Source: Combretum micranthum
Lineage: Eukaryota; Streptophyta; Magnoliopsida; Myrtales; Combretaceae
Direction of reading: 5' to 3'
DNA length: 64,000 bases
Assembly (NCBI GenBank): GCA_024138025.1
Contig: JAMXBD010000715.1
Location: 186,001 to 250,000 of the forward strand
The stretch's first letter is position 1. Each line of letters starts with the position of its first letter. The notes beneath the pieces are model-generated. The model worked only from the letters and a program-made list of their open reading frames with translations, made no database searches and was not told the origin of the DNA. The translations under genes and the position numbers were made by a program. Positions 46,061 through 58,601 of the stretch are shown here, piece by piece.

Positions 46061-48587
46061 CTCCCCATTGAAGTTTTCCTTTCTTTATACACTCAGTTAA
46101 TAGAGCAGCAATGGTGCTGAAATGTCTAATGAATTGTCTATAAAAACTCGGTAAGCTCAGAAACTCCTCAATTTAGACACTGTTTTTGGAATAAGCCATT
46201 CTCTAATGGCCGTCACCTTCTCATCATCCATAGTGATTCCCTCACTACTAACCACAAACCCTAGAAACAATAGCCTCTTTAACATAAAGATGCATTTCTT
46301 CATATTAGCATGCAATTTATTCTCTTTCAGTACAGCTAATACACTCTTCAAATGATTGATAAGTGCTAAAAGATCCTTATTCATAACACTTATTTGATAC
46401 AATTTTGTATAGATTTGATGTGGATTTACTAAGAAATGGGTACTTAATTGATTAATATTTGATTTTAGGGTTTAAAGATGATATTTCAAAGATTCAAGGA
46501 TGATTCAAGCAAAAAGGGGAAAAAATTGGCAAAGTACACAAAAGTTGATTTTTACAATGTACATAATCTACAACATGGCCATGTATATGCTAGTGTTCAA
46601 GGGTGAAAAGTGATCAGAAACTACTCTAAAATGTGCCCAAGTTGCTGCCTAAGAAGTGTATAAGGTTGTGTTAATTGAAAGAACTTGATTAGTGAAGGAA
46701 TTAAAGAGTTTCCAAAGTACCTTACCACGAGCACGACCGAGTACATGGCAGGGTACATTGCAAGACGGTTACAATTCTATAAATATTCATCCAAACCTTT
46801 TAGTTTATCATCCTTTCACATTTCCAAAAACCCTAGGAGAGAAAAGAGCCACCAAGAAGGAGAAATTGCTTTAGATTCATTGGAGATTGCAAGACAAATC
46901 AAGGGCTCCATTGTTTTATGATGTTTAATTTTTACTTCTCTAGATTTGTTATGTTTATTGTAAATCCTATGGAGGAGTAATTCTTTGTACCCTGAATCTT
47001 ATGAAACCCTAAATCTAAATTATTTGAATTTGTTTTTATTAGTGAAAAGTTTATGTTGTGTATCTATTCATGTGTTTTAACTTTCTTGCAATTGATTGGT
47101 GTACAAAGTAAATTGCTTGCATGATTCTTGTTAGATAGAAAGAGGTCTCATCTAATAAGATAGATCTACACGAATAGAAAAATTACATGTTTCACCTAGA
47201 GATAGGAAAACTTTGATTGTCTGCATAAATCTTTGTTTAAGAATCTTGATCTTTAATGCGATCTTATATGGTGTTAGTGAGGGAGAGGTCTCCATTATCT
47301 CATGTAGGATTAGGAATTGATTTACTCGAAGGAGTAATTGATTTAATTGTGTGATTCTGTAGTGCAAAGCATAAATAATTCACTAGTCAATCTTTTGTTG
47401 TGATAAATTAAGGTTTAGGGTAGATTAAGATAAAAGGTATGTGTTATGATTGATTTCTTAGTCGTTAAAGCATAAACAATTAATCTTAGGGTTTGATAAT
47501 TTAGTTAATCATTATTTAATCATAGATATTGCTTTATATTTTAGGCTAAATAGTAGAAAAAGAGTAATACCAGTAATTGCTCCTTAGATCCCCATGGGTG
47601 ATTCTCATTTTTAATCCTATACTACTATAGATAGGTATACTTACCTAGCTTAATCATAGGAGTTAAATTGGGTTTATAAATTTTATAATTTGATATGATC
47701 AGTAGTAGTGCATCAGTGATCTACATGCTCATTCTCAAATTTGTTATAAATCAATATGTCATCAAAATAGACCACTATGAATTTACCGATAAAGGGTTTG
47801 AGTACCTGATTCATGATACGCATAAAAGTGCAAGGAGCATTGCTTAGTCCAAATGGCATCACTAACCATTTAGAAAGCCCCTCCTTTATCTTGAACGCAG
47901 TCTTCCACTCATCACCAGGTTTGATTCTAATCTAGTGATACCTGCTCCTCAAATCAACCTTAGAAAACACCACAGCTCCACTCAACCTGTCCAACATATC
48001 CTTCAGGCGAGGAATTGGGTATTTGTAGCCAATGGTGATCTTGTTGATGGCCCCACTATCTACACACATCCTCTAGTTGCCATCCTTCTTTGGTGTCAGT
48101 AGTGTTGGTACAACACATTGACTCATACTATCCCTAATGAATCCTTTCTCTAATAGCTCCTGGACTTTTTTCTGCAAACTTTCAGTCTCTTTTGGGCTCG
48201 TCCTATAGTTGGCAAGTTGGGCAAACTTGCTCCAGGCACTAGATCAATTTGATGCAAGATGTCCCTCAATGATGGTAATCCCTTAGGTAGATCATCTGGT
48301 AGCACATCTTTAAATTCCTTTAACACTTCGTTTACAGGTTTAGGCACATCACTATCTCTCTCCTCCTCTATAATTATAACATTATTCATAATAAGAGCAT
48401 GGACCACTCTAGACTCTTTTATATCTTCTTCCATCTCTCTTCCAAAGTGAGTGATTATCAGAAAAGGACACCCCTCCATCTTCCGAGGCTTAGTGCGATT
48501 CACTACTTTCAAAGGCAATAAGGTGTACTTCACACCACCCTTCTCCAACTTATACACATTATCCTTCCTCGTGTGTTGAGCATTCAC
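46061..48587 (-). pseudogene. Reina-like reverse transcriptase, split by a solo LTR
   Basis: The N-terminal part (48,150-48,587) carries [20 protein letters not shown] and then [15 protein letters not shown]. The catalytic box [20 protein letters not shown] is intact at about 47,710-47,776. The frame is then broken by the insertion 46,357-47,715 and resumes as HLKSVLAVLKENKLHANMKK at about 46,350. The thumb region LLFLGFVVSSEGITMDDEKV follows. Joined across the insertion, the protein order is continuous (DH followed by LK), which shows the insertion precisely. Confidence 0.93.
46357..47715 (+). mobile_element. Solo LTR (1,359 bp) inserted in the Reina-like RT
   Basis: On the plus strand it starts TGATAAGTGC and ends GTGCATCA, with canonical TG/CA ends and an inverted TGAT/ATCA. 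It is flanked by ATGAT (46,352-46,356) and GTGAT (47,716-47,720), a 5-bp target duplication with one mismatch. It has a plus-strand TATA box (TCTATAAATAT, 46,777-46,787) and a CCCTAGGAGAG leader, as in plant gypsy LTRs. It contains no primer site or coding sequence. The parent family is not otherwise visible in the window. Short open frames inside it (46,685-46,921) are not genes. Confidence 0.85.
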
Positions 48588-48599
48588 AACATATTGCCA

Positions 48600-49020
48600 T
48601 GGTCTTCCAAAGAGTAAGTGGCAAGTATCCTTGTCTATAATGTCATAATAGACATCATCCTAGTATTTTCCTATGGAGAAAGGTACTCTACATCGCTCAT
48701 TCACCTCAATCTTTTTAGCTTCTTTGATCCATCCAATAGTGTATGGATTAAGATGTCTCTCTACTAACAACTTCAATTGATTCACCACATCCCTTCTAAT
48801 AATATTCTCACAACTCTCGCTGTCAACTATAAGATCAAACTCCTCCAATTGTACAACGGGTACGAAACAATTGGTGTCGCTGAGAATTATCTTCCTGCTT
48901 TGGTGTTAGCATCAATTTTCTAATCACGTAAGTCGGCTTAACCTCCTCTCCATCCTCATCATAGTAATCGTCCTCCTCATTAGGCTCACAAATCTCCCCA
49001 TCCTTCTCTATGATGTTCAC
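48600..49020 (-). pseudogene. Reina-like protease region, broken
   Basis: 48,660-48,848 reads EEFDLIVDSESCENIIRRDV and VNQLKLLVERHLNPYTIGWI. The DSESC box is a modified D(S/T)GA-type active site of this group (family form is D-S/G-G/A-x). The preceding acidic linker (48,835-49,020) joins it to the gag zinc knuckle. Confidence 0.8.
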
Positions 49021-50184
49021 ACCTTTCCTATTAGGGCATTCATTTGACCAGTGACCCTGTTGATTACAACGATAACATTTGCCTAGAACAAGTCTGGCAT
49101 AAGATTTATTTTGTCTCTGTGAATCCTTACCCTCAACAAGTTTCTTGCCAATAGCCTTATACTCTTTCTCGTTATTTGAACCCTGTTTCTCCTCAACACC
49201 CTTATTCTTTTCAACTAATGATTTGTTACTACTAGATCCCTCAGTATCTTATCTCCGACTACTCCCATTAAACCTAGTATTTTTCTCCTACAACATCATC
49301 TCTGCCCTCAAGACCATGTTATTAGCCCAATTCAGATTCCTCATTACATTAACACCAATTTTATCATGAATCTACAATTTCAAACCATCTACATACCTTG
49401 CCACTTGTTGACCCTCACTTTCTCTTAAGTCATTTTGCTCAACAAGCCTCATGAATTTCGCGTTGTAATCATGGGCTAAATGTGTTCCTTATCGGCATTG
49501 CTGATACTGTTGGAACAGGATCTGTTCATAATCAGGTGGTAAAAGTCTCTCTACCGCAATTGCTTCATGTGGAACCAAGTCCGTATAGGTTGTCTACCTT
49601 CTCTTTGTCTACAATTCTGCAATCTTTACCACTAGGCAGAGGCTTCCCCCTTCAATCTACATGCAACTAATCATACTCTACAATCCCCTGGTATCTCCAT
49701 GTAGTCAAAAAACCTGTCTATCTCCGCCTACTAATCCAAGAATTCCTCAATATTCAAATTGCCATTAAAACAAGGAATATCTACCTTCAAACGAAATTCA
49801 CCGCCATCTCCCTGATCATAACTATAATAATTCCATCGGTATCTATCTCAACCTTCACTACCTCATCTGCATGGTTGTCTACCACCAAACAAAAACTCTT
49901 CCTCCTCTTCAGAATCATCATTTGAAATTTGCACAAATCTATTCGTAGTGATAGGTCGATTGTTTGGACTATCGTAGGCTTCTCTTGCCCTAGGTTGTCT
50001 CCCACCATCATTCCTACCTCTGTTGGCATCGATTGCTATGGTGTCAAAACGCTCAACCAGATCTTAGAAAAGCTGCTCTGGCATCAACTACTGTCCTTGG
50101 AACCATTTGATCGATTTTACAAACTCTCGTATCTTAAGCACAGTCAAGAGTACAACCGCTATTAGTACCGTCATTGGCAGCCAT
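49021..50184 (-). pseudogene. gag: Reina-like gag with zinc knuckle, broken
   Basis: Starts at the first ATG after the primer site (50,184, MAANDGTNSG) but stops after 16 codons. A CX2CX4HX4C knuckle is readable as GKCYRCNQQGHWSNECPNR at about 49,025-49,081. The capsid region between is fragmented over several frames. Confidence 0.8.
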
Positions 50185-50201
50185 CTTCACAGGATTTTAC
50201 T

Positions 50202-50214
50202 GAGCTTCGATACC
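50202..50214 (-). other. Primer binding site, tRNA-iMet type
   Basis: Minus strand reads TGGTATCGAAGCTC five bases inside the 5' LTR end. It is close to the standard TGGTATCAGAGC site complementary to initiator tRNA-Met and fixes the LTR boundary at 50,220. Confidence 0.85.
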
Positions 50215-50219
50215 ACTTC

Positions 50220-50749
50220 TGACACAGCACGGAAAGCGTAAACACATAGATTCAATCACAACAGATGAATTAAGAATTTAAGATTGCACTAAAGATGCAA
50301 ACTTTACAAGAAAATCTCTCAAAGGAATGTCAAACAATGTAAAAATATCAAAGTCTAATGAAAAGTATGAAACTTGACTATTTATACTCTAATAAGAAAC
50401 CCTAAAATGATATAAAGAAAACAAAGTTGGTTAAAAGTGCACTGGCCCAATGCTGGCAGTGCAGAACAGGTACATCGGTGGCCTACAACTCTACATCGGT
50501 GGTGTTGAAGCCGGCATAGACCACGGTTCAATCACAGTAAGTAGCACACCCCATACCACGCCCGTATTCATGCTCATGGTAGAATCTGGTCTTCAATTCT
50601 CAACGTACGCCGATAAATTTGGCTTCTACACCAACGACATTGTGACGGCATTCAATCAATTTTGAAGGCCGGTAGCTTTCTTCTTCTCGCCTCTTTTCGA
50701 CTTCTTTGACTCCAATTTCTTCAAGAAAGCCTTAGTCACTTCCTCTACA
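50220..50749 (-). repeat. 5' LTR of the Reina-like element
   Basis: Plus strand TGACACAGCACGG at 50,220 to CTCTACA at 50,749. It aligns with 43,787-44,320. A TATA-like CTATTTATACTC (plus) corresponds to GAGTATAAATAG on the minus strand at about 50,377-50,388 and is conserved in both copies. The segment 50,440-50,670 is rich in CATCGG and GCCGGC words. Confidence 0.88.
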
Positions 50750-52799
50750 TCGCTTGTTATTGCCAAATCTAAGGAAGAGTAAACTCTTAGTCTAAATTTT
50801 GATGACCCTCAAAATTTTTATATGATTTGTTTATTTTGTTTCAAGTTAATTGTGTCGTTATTTTTGTATTGAATTCATAGTCCAAAATCTTAATTCTTGT
50901 TTAGATTTCACTTTTGTGAATTGACAACTTGCTTTAAGTGTATAGATTCACATAATTAGAGAGAGTTACATGCAATCCTGCACATAAGACGACGTAAATC
51001 TCCAAGATTAGGGTCAAAGCCGATAAGGGAATTCTATATCGAGAATGTTGTCATAGGAATTTTAATTGGAAAGAAATTTTAGTCAATCAACCTAGGGTTA
51101 GAATTTGATAATCTCGATAGAGATGTCAAATTACGTTAGAAATCTTCTTCCATTCAAGAATATAGCAGTAAAACTAGAATTATGTTACATGTAATCACAT
51201 ACATACCTAGTAGGGATTCAAGATCTAGGATTTTAATGCCACTTGGTAAATCTTTCTAAATTCTTGATTTGTATATTATCTAGATAATTATTAATTACTT
51301 ATATAACTTGATTTTTATTGGCTAAACCTTAAGAGAATAATAAGTACTAATCATCATTAATTAATGAAGGATAATGCTTATACTTAATCCATATGCTTCA
51401 ATATTAGTAGGTCGACTTGCCTTTGCAATCATAGTTTAAAATTGAATCTAAGATTTTTAACTGGTTATTGCGTACAAGCATCTGTAATCAATAATCTACC
51501 TATTTAGCATTTTGTGAAGAACATCTTTACATGAAGAAGGTACATTGAATGCAAAGTATACCCAGTGAAATTTTGGTAACCACACAACCCTTAGTTACAC
51601 ACATAAACCATCAATATATTGCTTAAGTCTTCCAAATCCATATTTGGTCATAATTAACTCAATTGCCAATTTCAACACTTAAAATTATCTAGGTTCTCAA
51701 TTCCTCCAATTTATTAATCCTAGATCAAAGATTAGAATCCACATATCACCTCATATTTCTATATTAGTTTCTCCTTAATGTGAATCATATTCAATTCATC
51801 AAATTAATATCTTGTATCATATAAAACAACCCATGAATAAATTATGTCAACAAAACTTCGTACACCCACAATATTAACTTAATTTATGAAGAATTTCATT
51901 TCCACATGTCAAAGTACATATATTTTAAGTCTACTAGTTAATATTCCAACAATTCATAACCTAAACACTTTAAATTTCATAATTAATCACAAATTCCAGA
52001 TTCAACAACAATTTTTCACTTCTCATGAATCACATCATACATAAGCACTACTCATCTATTTTTGTAAATTCAATCAACACCAAATCTAATACTCAATCCC
52101 ATATCTTTATATCTTCTAAGATTTCATACAAACGTTATCTCAAACATCATATTTAATATCAACACCAAAGCTTCTACCAGCTCACATACCCAAAAACCAA
52201 GTTTACCCACCACTTTACATGAAATATTGCAAATGTCTTTCAATAATTATACAATCCAAGCTAGTCTAGTATCTCATTTCACTCGAATGAGAAACACCCT
52301 CACTTGTTCAACTATTATATCAAAAGGAGACCTAGGTACATTCAAAAGACTTGAATTTTAGCTACCGAAAACTTATACCCATGTCAATTTCCATGCTTAA
52401 AATGTTATAAAACTCATAATAACATCTTAAATTGTTACAAATTTTAGAGTTCTTAACTAGATTTTACTCTTTTAATATCTCTTCATTTCCATCATTCCTT
52501 AGTAGAAATCATGGCTTACTAGCCAATTAGTTTTAATCTTAACTTAATACCACTTGATTAACAATAAAAGGTAATTAGGGTTTAGGATTTTTAGATGTAG
52601 TTACCTTAAGGCTCTTGGGAGGATTCTAGAAGAAAGAAATGAGGAAGCAAAGACTATAAAGGGAGAAAAAAGAGGTAGGTGGTTGCTAAGTTTTTTAAGG
52701 CTAGGGTTATACCTTTTCATCACATTATGCCACAAGGGTAGGGGGACATACACATCCTCATAATCCTAAAGCTACACTATCATATCCAATGTAACAGCA
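50750..52799. other. AT-rich LTR-like debris, unassigned
   Basis: No gene is recognised. The segment 50,900-51,250 has the style of the downstream part of plant gypsy LTRs (ACCTAGTAGGGATTCAAGAT at 51,210), and 50,750 is the insertion margin of the Reina-like element, so this may be the other half of an interrupted LTR beginning before 43,787. That link is inference. Confidence 0.3.
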
Positions 52800-53215
52800 A
52801 ACAGGTTAGAAGTAAGGTTGCAAACTACTTGAGTCAAGACGGTATAGTGCTAAGCTCGAACTTAAGATTTTAAGCTTGAGTTTGACTCAAAATAACACTG
52901 CACAAGCTAAAGTTCAAATCAGTTTAGCCTATTTGGGCTTAATTTATTGAAAAATATTTTTAATTCTAATTTAAATAATATTAATGCTTAAACTCAATTT
53001 GAATTCGATTAATACTTATACTCGACTTGAACTTGATAGAGCTCAATTAGGATCATGAGCTAATTGGGTTAAACATATGAAATTCGAGCTAGGTTTGATA
53101 AACTACTAAAGTAGCTCAAGCTTGACTTAACTATTCTTGAATCGAACTCTAGTAAATATCGAGTCGAGCTCAAGTAGTTTGTCAATAGGCTTGGTTCATT
53201 TGTACTCCTAATTAG
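52800..53215. repeat. Dispersed repeat family D1, copy 1
   Basis: About 400 bp of degenerate sequence dominated by words such as AGCTCAAGCTTGAC, ACTCGACTTGAACT and TCGAGCTCAAGTAG, ending GGCTTGGTTCATTTGTACTC. It aligns in the same orientation with 62,800-63,220, which ends GGCTTGATTTATTTGTACCC. There is no coding capacity. The class of plant repeat is not certain. Confidence 0.75.
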
Positions 53216-53582
53216 AAGAGTCATATGAGCAAATCACAATCACCTCGAGTTGTCTTGTCACTTCCTATGGTGTGATAAGGGGTTAAATCTCCATAAGAGC
53301 ATCCTCTTAAGGAATTGATGGCTTAATCCAAGATGTGGCTCAACTTGGCCAAAATCTGACTTTAGCTAAGGACGTACCATCATCCACTCGTTTACATACA
53401 AAAAAAAAAAAAATCTTCTAATAGTAAGCTTGTCAAACTCCACAAGATCTAGAATGTAGTCTCGTGCATGTACACACTCAAATCCAATTTTTTTCAAGTT
53501 ATGAAATCAGGTAATTAGAATGGTGCTTCATCTACTACTATGTATGTCATATCGGTAACTTCATAATCATATCTTAAAGGGT
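53216..53582. other. Intergenic, nothing recognised
   Basis: No gene or repeat recognised apart from an A13 run near 53,401. Confidence 0.5.
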
Positions 53583-53882
53583 TAATGTCATGATTAGCAG
53601 TACTTGAACTTTGATAAAATATATAATTAGATACCTCAACTTTCAAATTGATCAATTGAATATGTGAACTTTGAAATTAATCAATTTAATATCTAAAAAC
53701 ATTAAAATTAATCAATTCAATATATGAAAAAATTTGATTGAGGTATTGTTAACCCACACAAAAGTTCACCCAAGTAACAAATTTATTAATTTCAAAATTC
53801 AGATACTAAATTGATCAATTTCAAAGTTTAAGAGCATAATTGTATATTTTATCAAAGTTTATGTACCATTTGAGACATTGAC
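53583..53882. mobile_element. Fold-back MITE, family M4 (~300 bp)
   Basis: Arms are inverted repeats: left GTACTTGAACTTTGATAAAAT and right (reverse complement) GTACATAAACTTTGATAAAAT, then TTCAAATTGATCAATT against TTGAAATTGATCAATT. Internal repeats of CAATTTAATATCTAAA and its inverse follow. Ends lie near AATGTCATG (53,585) and GACATTGACT (53,872). There is no coding sequence. Confidence 0.82.
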
Positions 53883-55029
53883 TCTATCATAAATATCTAG
53901 AAATGTACTCTATGGCATGAATGGTCTCAAGACCTCTTAAAGAGAACCAAGCACTTTGCAATCTTAATAAAGACCATATCTCATAGCTTGATCCTCTATA
54001 CACTAAAATATTAGAAATACTTACGAGTCTACCTAATAACATAAGATCACCCCATATAACATACAAACGATGTATATAACTGATCAAGCTCTCGTCATCT
54101 TCAAGGTAGAAAATATATAATGAAAGAATGCTTTCATAAAAGTAATCTAATCATAACTTAGGTATAGAGTTTTCTTTTTTAGATTTTAGTAACAACTATC
54201 AATTTAAGATGATTTTATTCAATAGAAACTATTTCGTCTCTACCCTTTCTTGCCTTGCATTAATTTTGGGTAGGTTTACTGAACCCTAGGCTTTAGGAAA
54301 GGGTTAAGCTCCATTAACCTTATACTCTAATATCAACTCATAACTTTCATGCCCTAGAGGGTGTGCTCTATGTGATAGCCCGATTGTGCACTACATCAAA
54401 GCCTAGGAATGACTCATTTATCATCAAAAGACTTCTAGCAAAATGTATAAGGTATACTAAGAAATAAGGGATATCACTGAGATATAACAAATACAAAGAT
54501 AGTGATAGAGTGGCGAATAAAATAAAGATAAGTGGAGAACCACATAAACCCCTTACCCTCGAGACCTAATGCTCTTCTTTTAAAGAAGGGATCTTTATAT
54601 GTTTTCAAAAAACATAGCTATATACAGGATGAAATACGTGTCTATCAACTTTATAGAAAAAATTACATAAACACAAATTATAAAAAAAATAATTACACAA
54701 ATATCGATGCAAAATCAAATATTGAACAAGCATTTCACAAATTTACACATGAAATGTCCTTTGAATATGCGATTCAGCCAAAAGCCATACAGTAATAAAT
54801 TGCACCTTCAAAAAGCGATTCGTGTTTTTTTTAAGATGAATTACATTTTGAAAGGGCAATTCACTTATTTTGTACGTGAGTTATACTTTAAACAGATGTT
54901 TCACATGTGTTAATGAATCGCATCTTTAAGATGAGACTCACGTACAAATTCGTAAATCGTTTATTAAACATGTGATTTTATATTAATATTTTGATAATTG
55001 ATTTTATATAATTAATATTTAAGTGATTT
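53883..55029. other. Intergenic, nothing recognised
   Basis: No supportable gene. GATAGCCCG at 54,373 resembles the start of some plant gypsy LTRs but nothing confirms it. The stretch 54,780-54,960 contains several degenerate copies of a (T)GAAT(T/C)(G/A)CA-(A/T)CTTT(A/G)A word. Confidence 0.4.
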
Positions 55030-55375
55030 TTATTTAAAAAATGGGCAACCATACAATTCCCTTGCTGTGTAAATACGTTCCACGAATACGTCTTTGTACC
55101 TAAATGGTGCTCTCAGCAACGTTTCCACATAAGGGGCCACCTTCCCCAAAATGTGTTGGTTCTTCAAGGGCAGCATGGGGCCTATGGACAGTATAATGAT
55201 AGCATCCACCTGACCCATCACTTAATCCTCACCATCCACACATGCAATGTTATACCATGCTCGACCATTTTGTTTTTCAAGGCCAAATAACGACCAAGCA
55301 ATTCATAGATACGAGCATTGTCATTGAACGCCTCATCACGAAAGAAGCCATCAAGGGCCTGTTTAGATTGGACAA
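55030..55375 (-). pseudogene. Broken coding fragment, protein unrecognised
   Basis: The minus strand reads FFRDEAFNDNARIYELLGRY then LALKNKMVEHGITLHVWMV (about 55,355-55,225). After one stop and a frame change it continues VDAIIILSIGPMLPLKNQHI, GKVAPYVETLLRAPFRYKDV and FVERIYTARELYGCPFFK (55,221-55,030). The stretch is GC-richer than its surroundings and has protein-like composition in two adjoining frames, which suggests a once-coding sequence with a single frameshift. I do not recognise the family. It could be a transposase or gene fragment captured by a mobile element. Confidence 0.5.
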
Positions 55376-56149
55376 TCCAAACCGGCCCAAATCAACACAA
55401 ACAATTTTTTTAAGCCATAATTTTCACATATATAATCTATTATTGGTTTTCTAATGGCTATAAACACAAGCAGATTTAACAGTCATTAGGAAACTCACTC
55501 TACTATAAAACTCAACTATCAGAATAATCTTTCGAGCACTTGACTCTGGCTCTAGGCTACCTAAATATGATAATAGTAATAGTAAGAAGTATTTTGCTAA
55601 TTTTACAATAAAGACTAGCCTAAATTCTACCCCTTTTTATTATAATTTCCCGGTTTGGTAGTTTTCATTAATTTTGTGACATCTTGATCATTTTAGACCT
55701 ACTTTTTTTTATAAGTATTCGATTTCATATCATTTTGGATGTACTTTCCATTGATAATATTATTCTTACCCTTCAAAACTAAGAGGGCCATGAAACCACA
55801 AGGGTCATATTCTGCTCAAGCTATGTTTAATTTTATATTTCTCAGGGTTTTCTAAGCTCTTTTATCCTAAATCACTTATAAATCATTCGATAATCCATGT
55901 TAACTAACGTACATAAGATTTCTAGTATATCGAAGCATGAAATCTAGTAAAATTTTATATTTCCAACTTCTTATAAAATAATAATGGCAAGCTAGATAAC
56001 ATAATCTAAATGACAATCTTGCATTATTTCATTAGTAATACTAATTATATTATTAATGGAGCAAAATCAACCAAAATTTATCCTTTCTTAGTTCTCGGGG
56101 TCTCAGCCAAACAAGAAGAGAAAGAGAAATGTATTTTCATTAAAATCTA
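55376..56149. other. Intergenic, nothing recognised
   Basis: No supportable feature. Confidence 0.5.
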
Positions 56150-56810
56150 CCCAATGTTCCATTGGTGTGTCAATAGATTTTAAGATAAATGAGTTTTTTT
56201 TTTTTTTTTTTTGTCCCTTCTTATTTTTTCTGTTTTTCATCCCTTTACAAGATATAGAGTGCTAATTTTTTCATCTATGTAGAATATATGTTGTAAAAGA
56301 GATATTTTTACCCTTATATAAAGAGATAACCCATTAAAATCCTCATCTCTTTCGATGTTTTGTTAGGATTCTTTATCTTGTGTGCTCGGAATTTTTTTAA
56401 TGTTGTTTTTGATTAAATGAATTTTTATTTTATGAAAAAAAAAGCATAAAACAAAATACGTAGATCAAACCTCTAACTTTTTATCTCTTCTTTCGTTGTA
56501 GCTCTTCTTTGGCATTTAAAAAAAAAATAAAAAAAACTTTAACTTTGTAGGTAAGCGGTTGATCTTATACTCAAATTTTGTTTCCTTATCTTTCAATTAA
56601 ATTATCTTCATTGGAAAAAAAAGGGAAAATGAGAAGTAAATCCAAAGATCAATAAACATTATAACTTCTTTCCATCTAATGGCGGTACATTACAATTCAA
56701 TTGAATTATTATAGATGTTCTCTACAAATATCTATTAAATTGCCTAAAAAATTTAAAGCAAGTTATAACTAATGATATGCTATAAAGACAGCAAAAAATC
56801 CCAAATAAAA
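56150..56810. repeat. SPH-unit flank 'A', copy 1
   Basis: Aligns in direct orientation with 63,352-64,000. Anchors are GGTGTGTCAATAGATTTTAA versus GGTGTGTCAGTAGATCTTAA, AAAAGAGATATTTTTACCC in both, and CTTTCCATCTAATGG in both. A short part also occurs at 30,740-30,880. It lies about 1.8 kb downstream of the SPH gene (which is on the minus strand). Confidence 0.88.
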
Positions 56811-57824
56811 AATAACAGTAATTCAGTGGTGAAAGAGAATTTAATTGATCAAGCTAAGAAAATAAATAAAACAAACGGATACGTAATAATAATTTAATTT
56901 TTATTTTAAAGAGTAGAAATATGTATATGTATGAGATGAGTCGTAAATTAAAAAGAAAAAAAATCTTTTCAATTCCAAAGGACACGTTCAAAGGAGCATT
57001 TTCTTTTTTTATTTTGTTAGTTTCATCTTCAATTGCGAAATGAGAATGCTGTGGATCCCCACTTGCTCCCAATTCCACCCATGGATGAGGACGGGATGGC
57101 ACAGCATAATATTTTTTTTATACTTGTATGCACTATATTTGATATAAATTTTGTGTTGTTTATTGTTTAGTATATATAAATATAGTACGAGATATTATAT
57201 TTTAATAATTATACCTTGTATTGTTCTATATTTATTTAATGAATCTTTTATATTATTTAATAAATAGAATTTAAAGAGATTAATTTATGTATATAATTGA
57301 ATTTATTGCATAAAATTACCTATAATATTAAATGAAAAAGCCACAAATTTGTTATGTTGTTATTACTTTGCCAAGGTTCGCTATGTAATTAAAAATTAAT
57401 TATTAATATTATAAATTAATTATCTAACATTTAATTTGTATAATGTTAATTAAACCGATATTGTTACAATTTTATACATATTATAAATTATGATAATATA
57501 TCTAAATATTTAACAATTGTAATGTTCAGTAAGGTAACTTTATAATAGTTTGAGCTAGAGGCAGAGCCAATCTAGTTGAATGAAAAATTGACATAATGAA
57601 GTGCAAAACTCATAAGTCATGGAACATGGAGACCAAATATGTTAAGCATCTATGAAAATCCCAAATAGAAGAGGCCACATGATAGATCAAAGATGAAGTC
57701 ATATAGGAATATTGCAACTGTCTGACAATTCAAGTATGTTTCAAGTTATGAGGACAAGTGCTAATGAAGTCCCGGTGCTATTTTGCGAAATGGTGGTGAT
57801 GGCGGTGATTGTGGCACACTATAC

Positions 57825-57861
<37 letters not shown>

Positions 57862-57899
57862 CTTACATGTGGCAGATAAATGGTATCTAATGAATCTTT
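56811..57899. other. AT-rich spacer, no gene
   Basis: Spacer between flank A and the SPH block. A T26 homopolymer lies at about 57,832-57,857. The minus-strand open frame at 56,854-57,102 is not supported by any motif. Confidence 0.5.
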
Positions 57900-58601
57900 T
57901 TCATTATTTTGAGTCAATATCCTAAGCAACATTTTGAGTTGATATCTGCTTCCTTAAGATGCAATTATTTTGAGCCAATCTTGCAAATACATCCACTATA
58001 TATGAACATCGTTTCCATTAGGTAAATAACACCTAATAAGATTGTATAATAGCAAAATATATGAATATTTATATATTTCGGTAAATTGCAAATACAAGTG
58101 TGAATAAATTCTTTATACTCTCAAAGTGTAGTTTTACCCCTTATATACAGAAGCTTGAAACCATCACTAAAAATCTAAGAATTATCGCAATTATCATCCC
58201 TTCAGTGAAACCTTTGGTAATTTGAAACATTTAGGAGTTATTTATATATTTTAATGTTATGGATGTAAAATCATTCCAAAAGATTTTAGAGACCCATTTA
58301 TACCTAACAAAAATTATCAACTTAAAAAAAATAAAAAAAGAAAATCCAATGGAAACAATCATTACAATACACAGTTAAACATATTAATATCTTTATCTGA
58401 TGAAAACTAATATTTAGATGAGAAAGAGAGAGGGAGAGGATCACATACACTTTGGTATTTTAGAAAAAGGAAGAAGAATTCAAACTATAGATCAACGTAA
58501 CGTCACTCTTATTATGATATAAAAATATGAAAAAACAAGATTGGAAGATTTTTATCATATTATTCACAAGCACTATAGATTATTAAAAGTAAATTGACTG
58601 C

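Larger units (their letters stand above)
43787..50749 (-). mobile_element. Reina-like chromovirus (Ty3/gypsy), both LTRs present, interrupted
   Basis: Minus-strand element with 5' LTR at 50,220-50,749, tRNA-iMet-type primer site, gag with zinc knuckle, protease, RT, RNase H, integrase and 3' LTR at 43,787-44,320. The RT entry motif [20 protein letters not shown] is typical of this group. Removing the 1,359-bp insertion at 46,357-47,715 gives an original length of about 5.6 kb, normal for Reina elements. The LTRs look roughly 90% identical over their best-aligned part, so it is younger than elements A and B but still inactive. No convincing target duplication was found. Confidence 0.92.

Noticed and set aside
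46685..46921. 78-residue plus-strand gene
   Set aside because: It lies entirely inside the solo LTR, over its TATA box and leader region.
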